Positions 1 through 7,320 of a DNA stretch of 64,000 nucleotides are shown one piece after another (positions within the stretch are counted from its first letter, which is position 1; each line of letters begins with the position of its first letter). The position numbers were made by a program, and so were the translations under genes. The notes beneath the pieces were generated by a model. It made no database searches, was not told the DNA's origin, and saw nothing but the letters and a program-made list of their open reading frames with translations. This DNA comes from Flavobacterium plurextorum. GTDB taxonomy: Bacteria > Bacteroidota > Bacteroidia > Flavobacteriales > Flavobacteriaceae. The stretch is from assembly GCF_002217395.1 (NCBI RefSeq), contig NZ_MUHD01000014.1:62001-126000 (forward strand), given 5' to 3'.

Positions 1-884
1 TCGATATTGTCAGAACCATAATCAACATTGTTGTACGATCCGCTGAAAACAGCACCAAGTTTGTTATCCAAAAAACGATTTCCATAAACTAAACCTGCTG
101 TATAAGAAGCGTGTTCACGAATTGGCAAATAACCTCCAGCCAAAGTTGCCGAAATTCTTTCTCCGTTTGGAGTTGCTCTTGTAATCAAGTTTACAGAACC
201 TCCAATTGCATCAGCATCCATATCTGAAGTCAAAGTCTTGTTAACCTCAATAGTCGAAATCATATCAGAAGGAATCAAATCCATTTGTACATTTCTATTG
301 TCTCCTTCTGCAGACGGAATTCGGTCACCATTTAAAGTAACTGAGTTTAAAGATGGGGCAAGTCCTCTAATGATAATATTACGAGCTTCACCTTGATCAT
401 TTTGCATTGTAATACCTGGAACACGTTTCAAAGCGTCACCAACATTGGCGTCAGGAAAACGTCCCACTTGGTCAGATGAAATTACGTTTCCGATGTTTTT
501 ATTGTTTTTTTGTTGATTCAAAGCTTTAGCCTGACCTTTTAAAATGTCGCCGACTACAACTTCATTAAGTTCTGTTCCTGAAGTTTTAAGAGCAAAATCA
601 AGTACATTGTTTTTGCCTTGTTCAACAGTAATTTCTTTAGTTATTGCCGTGTAACCAATATATTTTACTTCAACTTTATAAGTACCGGCGTTAATGTTTA
701 ATAATTCAAAACGTCCGTTGTAATCTGAAACAGTGTATTTGTTTTCACCTGTTATTTGAATCATTGCTCCCGGAAGCGGAAGTTTGTCGTCTATATCCAA
801 TACTTTTCCTGATATTATTGCTTTTTGAGCAAACCCAGAAAAGGCCAAAAATAAAAACGTTAGTAATAAGTAGAATTTTTTCAT
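1..884 (-). CDS. TonB-dependent receptor, 5' part only
   Basis: This is the N-terminal ~294 residues of an outer-membrane receptor; the gene runs off the left edge. The ATG at 884 gives a clear signal peptide (MKKFYLLLTFLFLAFSGFAQ). A carboxypeptidase-like regulatory domain follows (about residues 22-110, with the G-x-Y-x-V-x-V-x-Y-I-G-Y pattern). Then comes a TonB plug domain containing GDALKRVPGI and IIIRGLAPSLNSVTLNGDR. By family such receptors import a bound nutrient using TonB energy. The substrate cannot be told because the barrel is missing and no partner gene is visible. It reads away from the divergent DUF4407 gene. Confidence 0.93.
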   Translation of the reverse strand, partial: MKKFYLLLTFLFLAFSGFAQKAIISGKVLDIDDKLPLPGAMIQITGENKYTVSDYNGRFELLNINAGTYKVEVKYIGYTAITKEITVEQGKNNVLDFALKTSGTELNEVVVGDILKGQAKALNQQKNNKNIGNVISSDQVGRFPDANVGDALKRVPGITMQNDQGEARNIIIRGLAPSLNSVTLNGDRIPSAEGDNRNVQMDLIPSDMISTIEVNKTLTSDMDADAIGGSVNLITRATPNGERISATLAGGYLPIREHASYTAGLVYGNRFLDNKLGAVFSGSYNNVDYGSDNI

Positions 885-1078
885 TGTTTTTTAGTTTGAT
901 TTTGGTTGCGAAACTAGAACCTAAGTATTACTAAAACCCTTTAAAAAAATTAACAAAACGTTATAATTAGTCTGATGAAGTTAAAATTTATTAATGTAAA
1001 AATAACATTTATTGTAGTTGATATTTGTTCCAAGTAAAAAGAAATCAAGTATTTATGTCAGATTTGAATTTTTGGCGC

Positions 1079-1086
1079 TAAATTTG
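1079..1086 (+). promoter_or_regulatory. -7 box upstream of DUF4407 gene
   Basis: TAAATTTG matches the flavobacterial -7 consensus TAnnTTTG and lies 31 bases before the ATG at 1118. No TTG was found at the usual -33 distance, so this is only a partial promoter match. Confidence 0.4.
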
Positions 1087-1117
1087 CCTTATCAATCACA
1101 ATCAAAAATCATCAATC

Positions 1118-2218
1118 ATGTTAAAACAATTTTTCATCTTATGTTCTGGAGCCGACAGAGATTTACTCGAAGGCTGCTCTGAAGGCGAACAAACCAAATA
1201 TGTTGGTATTGGCGCTACTGTTTTCTTTACCGCAGTTATGGCTTTTCTTGCCAGTGCTTACGCGCTTTTTACTGTTTTTGACTCTATTTATCCTGCTATA
1301 ATTTTTGGATTTGTATGGAGTTTGTTAATCTTCAATTTAGATCGTTTTATTGTCTCTACGATCAAGAAGAGAGACCGTTTTTTTGACGAATTTCTACAGG
1401 CAACACCTAGAATTATGCTGGCAATTATTATTGCGATCGTAATTTCAAAACCATTAGAAATTAAAATTTTCGAAAAAGAAATCAATACTGTTTTGTTGAA
1501 GGAAAAAAACGAAATGGAATTGGCCAATAAAAAACAAATTGGAACCTATTTTAAATCGGATTTAGACAAAAACAAAGGAGAGATCGCTGCTCTAAAAGCT
1601 GATATTGTAAAAAAGGAGAAAGAAGTTAATGCTTTATATTCAACTTATATTACAGAAGCGGAAGGAACTGCCGGAACTAAAAAACTAGGAAAAGGACCAG
1701 TTTATAAAGAAAAACGCGAAAAACACGATGCAGCTTTAAAGGAATATGAAACTCTAAAAGCAGCAAACGAAGCAAAAATTGCAGACAAAGAAAAATCTGG
1801 TAAACAATTGCAAGCCGATTTAGATAAAAAAGTTTCGCAGACTCAGCCCATTATAGAAGGTTTTGACGGATTAATGGCGCGCATAAATGCATTGAATAAA
1901 TTACCTTGGTTACCTTCGTTTTTTATAATGCTGTTGTTTTTGGCAATTGAAACGTCTCCAATTATAGCCAAATTATTGGCACCAAAAGGCGAGTTTGATT
2001 TTAAACAGGAAGAAGCTGAAACGGCTATGAAAGCAACTTTGGCTCAGAATAAATACCAACGTGATTTATTAGTTAAAACCAGTGCCGAAATGCATGATAA
2101 AGTATATGCAGATATTGCCGAAGATAAAGGACTGTTCGATTTACAGCGAAAAAATGCAAAAGAGTTATTGGAATTACAATCGAATAGTTTTGTAGAAAAA
2201 CAAAAAGCTACACTTTAG
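1118..2218 (+). CDS. DUF4407 domain membrane protein
   Basis: A 366-residue protein matching the DUF4407 family of predicted membrane proteins. Three hydrophobic segments lie in the first ~110 residues (around 30-50, 58-75 and 95-110). A long Lys/Glu-rich stretch (about 125-250) follows and is probably coiled coil. A fourth membrane segment lies near 268-285 and a charged tail ends the protein. The family has no established biochemical function. The gene stands alone, with its own -7 box and a strong downstream hairpin. Confidence 0.85.
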   Translation: MLKQFFILCSGADRDLLEGCSEGEQTKYVGIGATVFFTAVMAFLASAYALFTVFDSIYPAIIFGFVWSLLIFNLDRFIVSTIKKRDRFFDEFLQATPRIMLAIIIAIVISKPLEIKIFEKEINTVLLKEKNEMELANKKQIGTYFKSDLDKNKGEIAALKADIVKKEKEVNALYSTYITEAEGTAGTKKLGKGPVYKEKREKHDAALKEYETLKAANEAKIADKEKSGKQLQADLDKKVSQTQPIIEGFDGLMARINALNKLPWLPSFFIMLLFLAIETSPIIAKLLAPKGEFDFKQEEAETAMKATLAQNKYQRDLLVKTSAEMHDKVYADIAEDKGLFDLQRKNAKELLELQSNSFVEKQKATL

Positions 2219-2265
2219 TCTGAAAGTCAAAAGTGTGAAAGTCGCAGTAGAGACTTAAAAAAATG

Positions 2266-2299
2266 AAAGCCAGAAATAGAATCTATTTCTGGCTTTTTT
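2266..2299 (+). terminator. Intrinsic terminator after DUF4407 gene
   Basis: A 14-bp perfect stem (AAAGCCAGAAATAG paired with CTATTTCTGGCTTT) with a 3-base loop is followed by a T run. It lies between convergent genes. Upstream A residues may let it work weakly for the minus-strand PH gene as well. Confidence 0.85.
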
Positions 2300-2329
2300 A
2301 TTTGAGACAAAGTCAAAAGACTTTAAGAC

Positions 2330-3040
2330 TTACATATAACTCAATATTTCTTTTTTAAAAGTGTCGTATTCGCCTTGCATGATTAAACCATTATCAAGAA
2401 GTTTTTTGTAATTCTGTAATTTGTCAAAAAGTTCTTCTTTAGATAAATCAGCTAATTTGCGCTCGCCGGCAGGCTGGCTTGGTTGAGTTGGAAGTGGTTC
2501 GAACGTTTCAGTATAAATTGGTGCCGCTGGTAAAATTTCGGCAAAACTTGTTACTTCTTCAGTTTCAATTTCTTCTACTTCTTCAATTTCTTCTTCGTAT
2601 TCTGGCTCAACAATTTCTTCAATTGGTGTTGCCGTTACAACTGGATTTTTTAAAATATCTAATTGCTCTTTAGCGTAAGTGTAAATTTTTCTAGCCTGAA
2701 TTTTCGGAATATAATCTATAGAAATAGCTAGATCTGTCTTGGTGTTAAATGAAAATTCAGAACCTAAAATGTTTTCTTTTACAAAAGCACTATCAATATC
2801 ATCCCAGGTATAATCTATAAAATCCATAGAAAGACCTAAGTTTTTAGGTTGACAGATGATAATACGTTTGTTTGTTAATACAATGCTGTCAGGAAAAACA
2901 GTAATTGCAGGTTTTTTTTGCACTGCAATATATCCAACTTCTTCGCCTTTCATCAATAAATCTGTAAGTTTTGAAGTGATTTTTTCAATCGCTTTCGGAT
3001 CTTGTTCTTCGTTAAGAAATTTTTTAAATTGTTCTTTCAT
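2330..3040 (-). CDS. PH domain and SHOCT domain protein
   Basis: 236 residues. Residues ~1-130 resemble the bacterial PH (YvbH/bPH) fold: the segment SIVLTNKRIIICQPKNLG is the typical 'turns on, recognises own strand' motif of these domains. A very acidic Pro/Glu linker (about 140-190) leads to a C-terminal SHOCT module (LSKEELFDKLQNYKKLLDNG through residue 236). SHOCT modules are short oligomerisation or interaction helices. No signal peptide is seen, so it is probably cytoplasmic. The biological role is unknown. Confidence 0.8.
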   Translation of the reverse strand: MKEQFKKFLNEEQDPKAIEKITSKLTDLLMKGEEVGYIAVQKKPAITVFPDSIVLTNKRIIICQPKNLGLSMDFIDYTWDDIDSAFVKENILGSEFSFNTKTDLAISIDYIPKIQARKIYTYAKEQLDILKNPVVTATPIEEIVEPEYEEEIEEVEEIETEEVTSFAEILPAAPIYTETFEPLPTQPSQPAGERKLADLSKEELFDKLQNYKKLLDNGLIMQGEYDTFKKEILSYM

Positions 3041-3149
3041 ATTTTTATAAGTTGCTAAGTTACACAGTAACCAAGTTGCTAAGTTTTTTTCTTACCGTGC
3101 AAATGTAATGCCTAATTTTCTAATTGCTCCGCCAGTTCGGTAAAAAAAT

Positions 3150-3518
3150 TTACCTCGGGTCGATAATTTCATTCTGAATTTTCTTTGTCAAACTTTTGAA
3201 AACCAATTCGTAAGAATGGTCAATTAGTTCTTTTACAAATTTAATGGGTAAATTTCCATTTAAAGCAACCGTATTCCAGTGCACTTTACTCATATGGAAT
3301 CCGGGTTGTATTTCATCATATTCGGCTCTGAGTTCCTGTGCACGTTCGGGATCACATTTTAAATTCACCGATTGTTCGTTTTTTTCCCATTGTGATAGAG
3401 AAGATAAAGCAAACATTTTTCCGCCCACTTTAAAAACCAAAGTATCTTCATCAAAAGGAAAATGTTCGCTCACACCCTTTTTTGAAAGACAATATTCATA
3501 AAACGTTTCTAAATTCAT
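3150..3518 (-). CDS. MmcQ/YjbR family protein
   Basis: A 122-residue protein with the full length and pattern of the MmcQ/YjbR family: the N-terminal motif KKGVSEHFPFDEDTLVFKVG, a central LKCDPERAQELR, then PGFHMSKVHWNTV and a C-terminal helix LIDHSYELVFKSLTK. YjbR has a CyaY-like fold and is often called a DNA-binding protein on weak evidence. It is first in line before DUF4260 and GNAT genes on the same strand, 6 bases from the former. Confidence 0.88.
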   Translation of the reverse strand: MNLETFYEYCLSKKGVSEHFPFDEDTLVFKVGGKMFALSSLSQWEKNEQSVNLKCDPERAQELRAEYDEIQPGFHMSKVHWNTVALNGNLPIKFVKELIDHSYELVFKSLTKKIQNEIIDPR

Positions 3519-3524
3519 AATTTC

Positions 3525-3875
3525 TTATTTACCAATTTCACCTAAATGCGTGTATTTAAAACCTTTTTCATATTTCAATCCGTAACCAAATATTCGATCC
3601 ATTGCCGAATGTGAAAATAAAATAATTCCAGCTAATTGAATACTTTCAATGTTTAAATAACACCCTAAAGCATAAACTAAAAGCGCAATTCCTTTATGAT
3701 GAAATATGTTATAAAATAATGCGCCGGTTTTATTTCCAAAAAGATACCCAAGCATGGATAAATCTGGAGCTAAAATTAATGCTAAAAACCACCACCATTC
3801 ATAACTTAAAAGGTTAAAAAGAAAAATTCCGAAAATAAATAAAGCTGCTTCTTCGAGTTTTAAGACTGTTTTCAT
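3525..3875 (-). CDS. DUF4260 family small membrane protein
   Basis: 116 residues with several hydrophobic segments. The pattern LAPDLSMLGYLFG plus a central conserved YNIFHHKG matches DUF4260. The C-terminal FSHSAMDRIFGYGLKY is also typical. The function is not known. Its ATG overlaps the stop of the upstream GNAT gene by four bases (ATGA), so the two are probably translationally coupled. Confidence 0.85.
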   Translation of the reverse strand: MKTVLKLEEAALFIFGIFLFNLLSYEWWWFLALILAPDLSMLGYLFGNKTGALFYNIFHHKGIALLVYALGCYLNIESIQLAGIILFSHSAMDRIFGYGLKYEKGFKYTHLGEIGK

Positions 3876-4273
3876 TTGATTATTTTTTCCATCATTTTTT
3901 CAGGATGATTCAGTTTTGTAAAACCAAATTTCTCATATAAAAAATGAGCATCCGTTGTTGCTAATCTCCAAAGTTTGACATTTTGAAGCTGTTGTTCGTT
4001 TATCATCGTTTCGATTAAAATCGAAGAATATCCTTTTCCGCGGTGTTCTTCCGTAATAAAAACATCCATTACATAAGCAAAAACAATATAATCAGTAATC
4101 ACGCGCGCAAAACCAATTTGCTCGTTATTTAAATAGATTCCAAAACAAAATGAAGCATCAATTGCAATCTGTACTTCTTCAATCGTTCTTGGAGCAGTCC
4201 AATAGATATCTTTCAAAAAGTTTTGAATAAACGGAATGTTAAGTTTGGTTTTATCTGTTGAAACAGTAATCAT
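3872..4273 (-). CDS. GNAT family N-acetyltransferase
   Basis: 133 residues, the size of a single GNAT domain. The acetyl-CoA binding motif A is visible as VFITEEHRGKGYSSILIETM (residues ~72-91), giving the R/Q-x-x-G-x-G/A core. The later segment WRLATTDAHFLYEKFGF is motif B. It should move an acetyl group from acetyl-CoA to an amine. The substrate is unknown. It lies upstream of the DUF4260 gene with a 4-base overlap. Confidence 0.9.
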   Translation of the reverse strand: MITVSTDKTKLNIPFIQNFLKDIYWTAPRTIEEVQIAIDASFCFGIYLNNEQIGFARVITDYIVFAYVMDVFITEEHRGKGYSSILIETMINEQQLQNVKLWRLATTDAHFLYEKFGFTKLNHPEKMMEKIIK

Positions 4274-4287
4274 AGTTTATTGTTTTT

Positions 4288-4412
4288 TTGCCACAAATTG
4301 CACAAATTTTCACGAATTAATTTTTTGCCACAGATTAAATCTGTGTAAATCTTTTTTAATCTGTGGCAAAATAAAAAAAGAAATTAGTGCAAATTCTTGT
4401 AATTAGTGGCAA
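4288..4412. repeat. Intergenic inverted repeat, GCCACAGATTAAA family
   Basis: A 17-bp perfect inverted repeat (arms 4323-4339 and 4355-4371, core TTTTGCCACAGATTAAA) lies in the gap between the cyclase and GNAT genes. It is flanked by related degenerate pieces (gccacaaattgcacaaattt and an aattagtggcaacc end). The same core recurs at 24396, 25267 and 27146, so this is an interspersed repeat family rather than a gene-specific terminator. Confidence 0.75.
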
Positions 4413-4417
4413 CCTCA

Positions 4418-5218
4418 TTAAATCTTATATAAAATTGGTTTTGATGGACTTGCATCATTTTCAAACGAAGCGATTTGAAGATTTAGTATATAATTTCCAT
4501 CTTCAATTTCATCTGGAACATAAATCATTTCCGTGATTGTGGCATTTAATCTTGCATCAGAATTAAGATTATGCGTGTCTTTTACATTCCAAAATGCTTT
4601 GTGGGCTAACAATTTTCCTTCGTCATGTTCCTTGTCAACACTTGGTAAATCGATCAATAAATGCTGAATTTCGCTTTCGCGGATAAAAATTGCGGCTTCC
4701 TCAGATAAATAAGGCGGATTTGTATTGGAGTATTTTCTTGATTTTTTATCCTTTTGATTTGGAAGCGTTCGAATTACTAATGCTTCGTTTGTCAAGCTGA
4801 TCGGTCCTGAGGCTTCGGGAGAAGCGCTCCCCGATAATGTCACATTGAGCGAAGTCGAAATGTGTTCTTTAGTAATTACATAATCATCTCCAATTTTATC
4901 AGGTTCAATCGTAATCAATTTAGCAAAAAAGAAAAACTGTTTTAAAGATTGATTGATACTGTAAAAATCATTCGTAATATGTCCCAGACATTCCGTATGA
5001 GTTCCATGCCCATGCGGATTGAAGAATACATTATTAAAATTCGTAGATGATTTTCCTTCAGAAACTTTTCCAATCCAGTCCCCAAAAACAACAGGTTCAA
5101 TAACTGGTTTTTCGATATACCAAGCAATCGGATTTTCCTCTGTATTGGTCAATGGAATCGATATATCAATAGGTTTTGATAAGTCGATCTGATATTTATT
5201 GTCAATAATTGCTAGCAT
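4418..5218 (-). CDS. Cyclase family protein (kynurenine formamidase-like)
   Basis: 266 residues of the cyclase/KynB-type metal hydrolase family. The metal-binding signature appears as NPHGHGTHTECLGH (residues ~68-81), followed by the LLIDLPSVDKEHDEGKLLAH segment near residue 188. This family hydrolyses amides such as N-formylkynurenine, but the true substrate here is not evident. Residues ~118-138 (reading SLNVTLSGSASPEASG) are encoded by what looks like an interspersed DNA repeat and probably form a surface insertion; the frame remains open through it. Confidence 0.82.
   Translation of the reverse strand: MLAIIDNKYQIDLSKPIDISIPLTNTEENPIAWYIEKPVIEPVVFGDWIGKVSEGKSSTNFNNVFFNPHGHGTHTECLGHITNDFYSINQSLKQFFFFAKLITIEPDKIGDDYVITKEHISTSLNVTLSGSASPEASGPISLTNEALVIRTLPNQKDKKSRKYSNTNPPYLSEEAAIFIRESEIQHLLIDLPSVDKEHDEGKLLAHKAFWNVKDTHNLNSDARLNATITEMIYVPDEIEDGNYILNLQIASFENDASPSKPILYKI
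4803..4866. repeat. Interspersed repeat inside the cyclase gene
   Basis: The stretch holds the palindromic piece tcctgaggcttcggga followed by cccgataatgtcacattg and agcgaagtcgaaatg. The last part closely resembles the gcatctcgacttcgctcgatg half of the intergenic element at 29246-29316, reversed. It is GC-richer than the surrounding coding DNA and keeps the reading frame. Confidence 0.65.
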
Positions 5219-5221
5219 AAT

Positions 5222-5303
5222 GGAACACGGATTTTACGGATATTCTAACGCAGATTTTACGGATTTATCAGCGTTGCTTGCATCCGTTTTATCAGCGTTC
5301 AAT
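5222..5303. repeat. Intergenic short direct repeats
   Basis: The gap between hemW and the cyclase gene carries repeated units: cggattttacggat, cgcagattttacggat, then two copies of a ...ttatcagcgtt unit at about 5268 and 5290. It looks like non-coding interspersed repeat DNA. No gene or promoter was recognised in it. Confidence 0.5.
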
Positions 5304-5305
5304 TC

Positions 5306-6460
5306 TTACTCGCTCAAATTTAAATAAAATAAATCTGAAGCAATTCCATCCGTTAAGAATTTTCCTCTTGGAGTTGGTTTTAGAATGTTGTTTTCAATAG
5401 AAAGTAAATCGTCATCTAAAAATTTCTGAGATTGTTTTTTGAGATAATTTAAATATTCCAAACCAAATTCATTTTCAATTCTTTCTAAAGAAACGCCCCA
5501 AATCGTTCGCAATCCCGTCATTATATATTCGTTATAACGATCAGAAATAGTCAAAATTTCCGTTTCTATAGGAAGTTCATTGTTTTGAATTGCTTTTAAA
5601 TACAATGAATTATTGGCAATATTCCAGCCTCTTTTTTCGCCGTCATAACTGTGAGCTGAAGGTCCGATTCCGATATATTTTTTACCAAGCCAGTAAGCCG
5701 AATTGTTTTTGGAGAAGTAATTCTCTTTTCCAAAATTGGATAATTCGTAATGAATAAAACCATTTTTCTGGAGCGTATCCACCAAAATCATAAAATGATT
5801 CGAAGCCGCTTCGTCTTGCGGTTCAGCAATTTTACCAGTTTGAATTAACTTGCTTAAAGCTGTTTTCGGTTCAACCGTCAATGCATAACTCGAAATATGC
5901 GGAACACCAAAACTTAAAGCTGTTTCAATATTTTGTTTCCACATTTCGTCACTCATTCCCGGAATGCCATAAATTAAATCAAGTGAAATATTATCAAAAT
6001 ACTTCGTAGCTTCTTCTAAACATTTTTTGGCTTCTGCCGAATTATGAGCGCGATTCATCATCTTCAAATCTTCTTCATAAAAAGACTGAATTCCGATGCT
6101 TAATCTATTTATAGGACTTTTAGATAATTCTAGAATTCGTTCAGCAGATAAATCATCCGGATTTGCTTCTAATGTGATTTCAGGGTTTTCTGAAACGGTA
6201 TAATTTTTATAAACTTCAGAAATTAAAAAATTTATTTCTTCATTTGACAATACAGAAGGAGTTCCGCCGCCAAAATATATAGTTTCTACAATCTCATTGT
6301 CACTTCGAGCGGAGTCGAGAAGCTCATTTTTGCGCATGGCAATTTCTTTGGCTAAAGCCAAAACCATTTCATCTTTCTTTTTCATCGAAGTCGAAAAATG
6401 AAAGTCGCAATAATGGCAAGCCTGTTTGCAGAATGGTATGTGAATATAAATTCCGGACAT
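5306..6460 (-). CDS. hemW: Radical SAM heme chaperone HemW
   Basis: 384 residues, the normal HemW length. The radical SAM cysteines C11, C15 and C18 (CKQACHYC) are followed by Phe at position 20, as is usual in HemW and HemN. FGGGTPS lies at residues 63-69, and the C-terminal HemN domain follows (YNEYIMTGLRTIWGV). HemW carries heme to target enzymes and is often misnamed as a coproporphyrinogen oxidase. Residues ~46-55 (around LLDSARSDN) come from a short repeat-like DNA insertion just ahead of the GGGTPS strand. The gene reads toward the cyclase gene. Confidence 0.93.
   Translation of the reverse strand: MSGIYIHIPFCKQACHYCDFHFSTSMKKKDEMVLALAKEIAMRKNELLDSARSDNEIVETIYFGGGTPSVLSNEEINFLISEVYKNYTVSENPEITLEANPDDLSAERILELSKSPINRLSIGIQSFYEEDLKMMNRAHNSAEAKKCLEEATKYFDNISLDLIYGIPGMSDEMWKQNIETALSFGVPHISSYALTVEPKTALSKLIQTGKIAEPQDEAASNHFMILVDTLQKNGFIHYELSNFGKENYFSKNNSAYWLGKKYIGIGPSAHSYDGEKRGWNIANNSLYLKAIQNNELPIETEILTISDRYNEYIMTGLRTIWGVSLERIENEFGLEYLNYLKKQSQKFLDDDLLSIENNILKPTPRGKFLTDGIASDLFYLNLSE
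6296..6328. repeat. Interspersed repeat fragment inside hemW
   Basis: The plus-strand sequence attgtcacttcgagcg then gagtcgagaagctc matches the ttgtcagttcgagcg start of the intergenic element at 29246 and the cgaagtcgaaatg end of the cyclase insertion. It adds roughly ten residues in frame to HemW. Confidence 0.6.
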
Positions 6461-6462
6461 TT

Positions 6463-6508
6463 TTAATTAGATAATTAGATAATTAGGTAATTAGTCAATT
6501 AGATAATA
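6463..6508. repeat. AT-rich tandem repeat upstream of hemW
   Basis: Four to five imperfect copies of a 9-10-base unit (taattagat / taattaggt) lie directly before the hemW start codon. The rest of the gap up to 6661 is AT-rich, with no gene seen. Confidence 0.6.
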
Positions 6509-6609
6509 CATTTCGTTGTCTATAAATTATTTAATTATCTCATTGAATTGTTTTAATTTGGGAACACTGGCATTAGAAAAATAGATAATTTATTTACGGT
6601 TTACAAAAT

Positions 6610-6664
6610 TATCTAATTATCAAATTGACACATTCTCTCATTTTCTAATTGGCACATTGACTCA
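6610..6664. repeat. ATTGACACATTTTCTAATTG-type repeat at the ruvC 3' end
   Basis: The sequence reads caaattgacacattctctca then ttttctaattggcacattga, and runs into the ruvC stop codon at 6662-6664. Related copies lie at about 7265-7305 and 33885-33914. It is a non-coding interspersed repeat that reaches the end of a gene. Confidence 0.6.
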
Positions 6665-7216
6665 TTTCCTCACTTTGTCCTCGTTTTGTTTCACAAAAGC
6701 ATCCCAACCTGAATAACTTTTTCCCGCGACGATTTTTCCTGAATTGAAGAAGTGACAAACTGCAGCCGCCAAACCATCCGTTGAATCTAGATTTTTAGGT
6801 AATTCTTTTAAACCTAAAAGCTGTTGCAGCATTTTGGCAACCTGTTCTTTACTGGCATTTCCGTTTCCGGTAATCGCCATTTTTATCTTTTTTGGTTCGT
6901 ATTCTGTAATCGGAATATCTCTCGAAAGTCCTGCGGCCATTGCAACACCTTGTGCGCGACCCAATTTCAGCATCGATTGTACGTTTTTTCCAAAGAAAGG
7001 TGCTTCAATTGCGATTTCGTCCGGATGATGCGTTTCGATTAATTCTATGGTACGTTCAAAAATGATTTTTAATTTTTGGTAATGATTGTCGTATTTGGAC
7101 AATTGCAATTCGTTTAATTGCAAAAACTCCATTTTTTTATTGATAACTTTTATCAATCCAAAACCCATAATTGTGGTTCCAGGGTCAATACCTAATATGA
7201 TGCGTTCTTTTGTCAA
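6662..7216 (-). CDS. ruvC: Crossover junction endodeoxyribonuclease RuvC
   Basis: 184 residues. RuvC resolves Holliday junctions together with RuvAB. The four acidic catalytic positions are present: D11 (GIDPG), E71 (EAPFF), D144 and D147 (LDSTDGLA). The chosen start is TTG at 7216. A stop lies in frame five codons upstream, and the next ATG (residue 16) would remove catalytic D11, so TTG is needed. The C-terminal tail past residue ~160 and the stop codon run into an interspersed repeat. Confidence 0.93.
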   Translation of the reverse strand: MTKERIILGIDPGTTIMGFGLIKVINKKMEFLQLNELQLSKYDNHYQKLKIIFERTIELIETHHPDEIAIEAPFFGKNVQSMLKLGRAQGVAMAAGLSRDIPITEYEPKKIKMAITGNGNASKEQVAKMLQQLLGLKELPKNLDSTDGLAAAVCHFFNSGKIVAGKSYSGWDAFVKQNEDKVRK

Positions 7217-7224
7217 TTGTTTTT

Positions 7225-7305
7225 TGTGTCAAGTTTCAAGTTTCAAGTTTTTTGAAAATCAAAACGATTCATTTTCTCATTTTCAAATTGCCACATTTCC
7301 AAATT
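7225..7305. repeat. Short direct repeats between ruvC and the flippase-like gene
   Basis: Three direct copies of tcaagtt(t) at 7228-7252 are followed by a copy of the cattttctcattttcaaattg / ccacatttccaaattg repeat family. An open frame runs through this region from 7210, but the repeat content argues that it is intergenic. Confidence 0.5.
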
Positions 7306-7316
7306 GATTACTTTTG
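7288..7316 (+). promoter_or_regulatory. Flavobacterial promoter abutting a start codon
   Basis: TTG (7288-7290), an 18-base spacer and TACTTTTG (7309-7316) match the -33/-7 consensus. The ATG at 7321 is only four bases beyond the -7 box. Transcription would therefore begin at or next to the start codon, giving a leaderless message. Confidence 0.6.
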
Positions 7317-7320
7317 CGGC

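Noticed and set aside
6463..6508. Possible CRISPR-like tandem array
   Set aside because: Units are only 9-10 bases, directly adjacent and without unique spacers, so it is a simple tandem repeat.
7210..7320. Upstream extension of the flippase-like gene
   Set aside because: The extra 37 residues come from direct repeats and the promoter region, overlap the ruvC start, and are not needed for the family domain.
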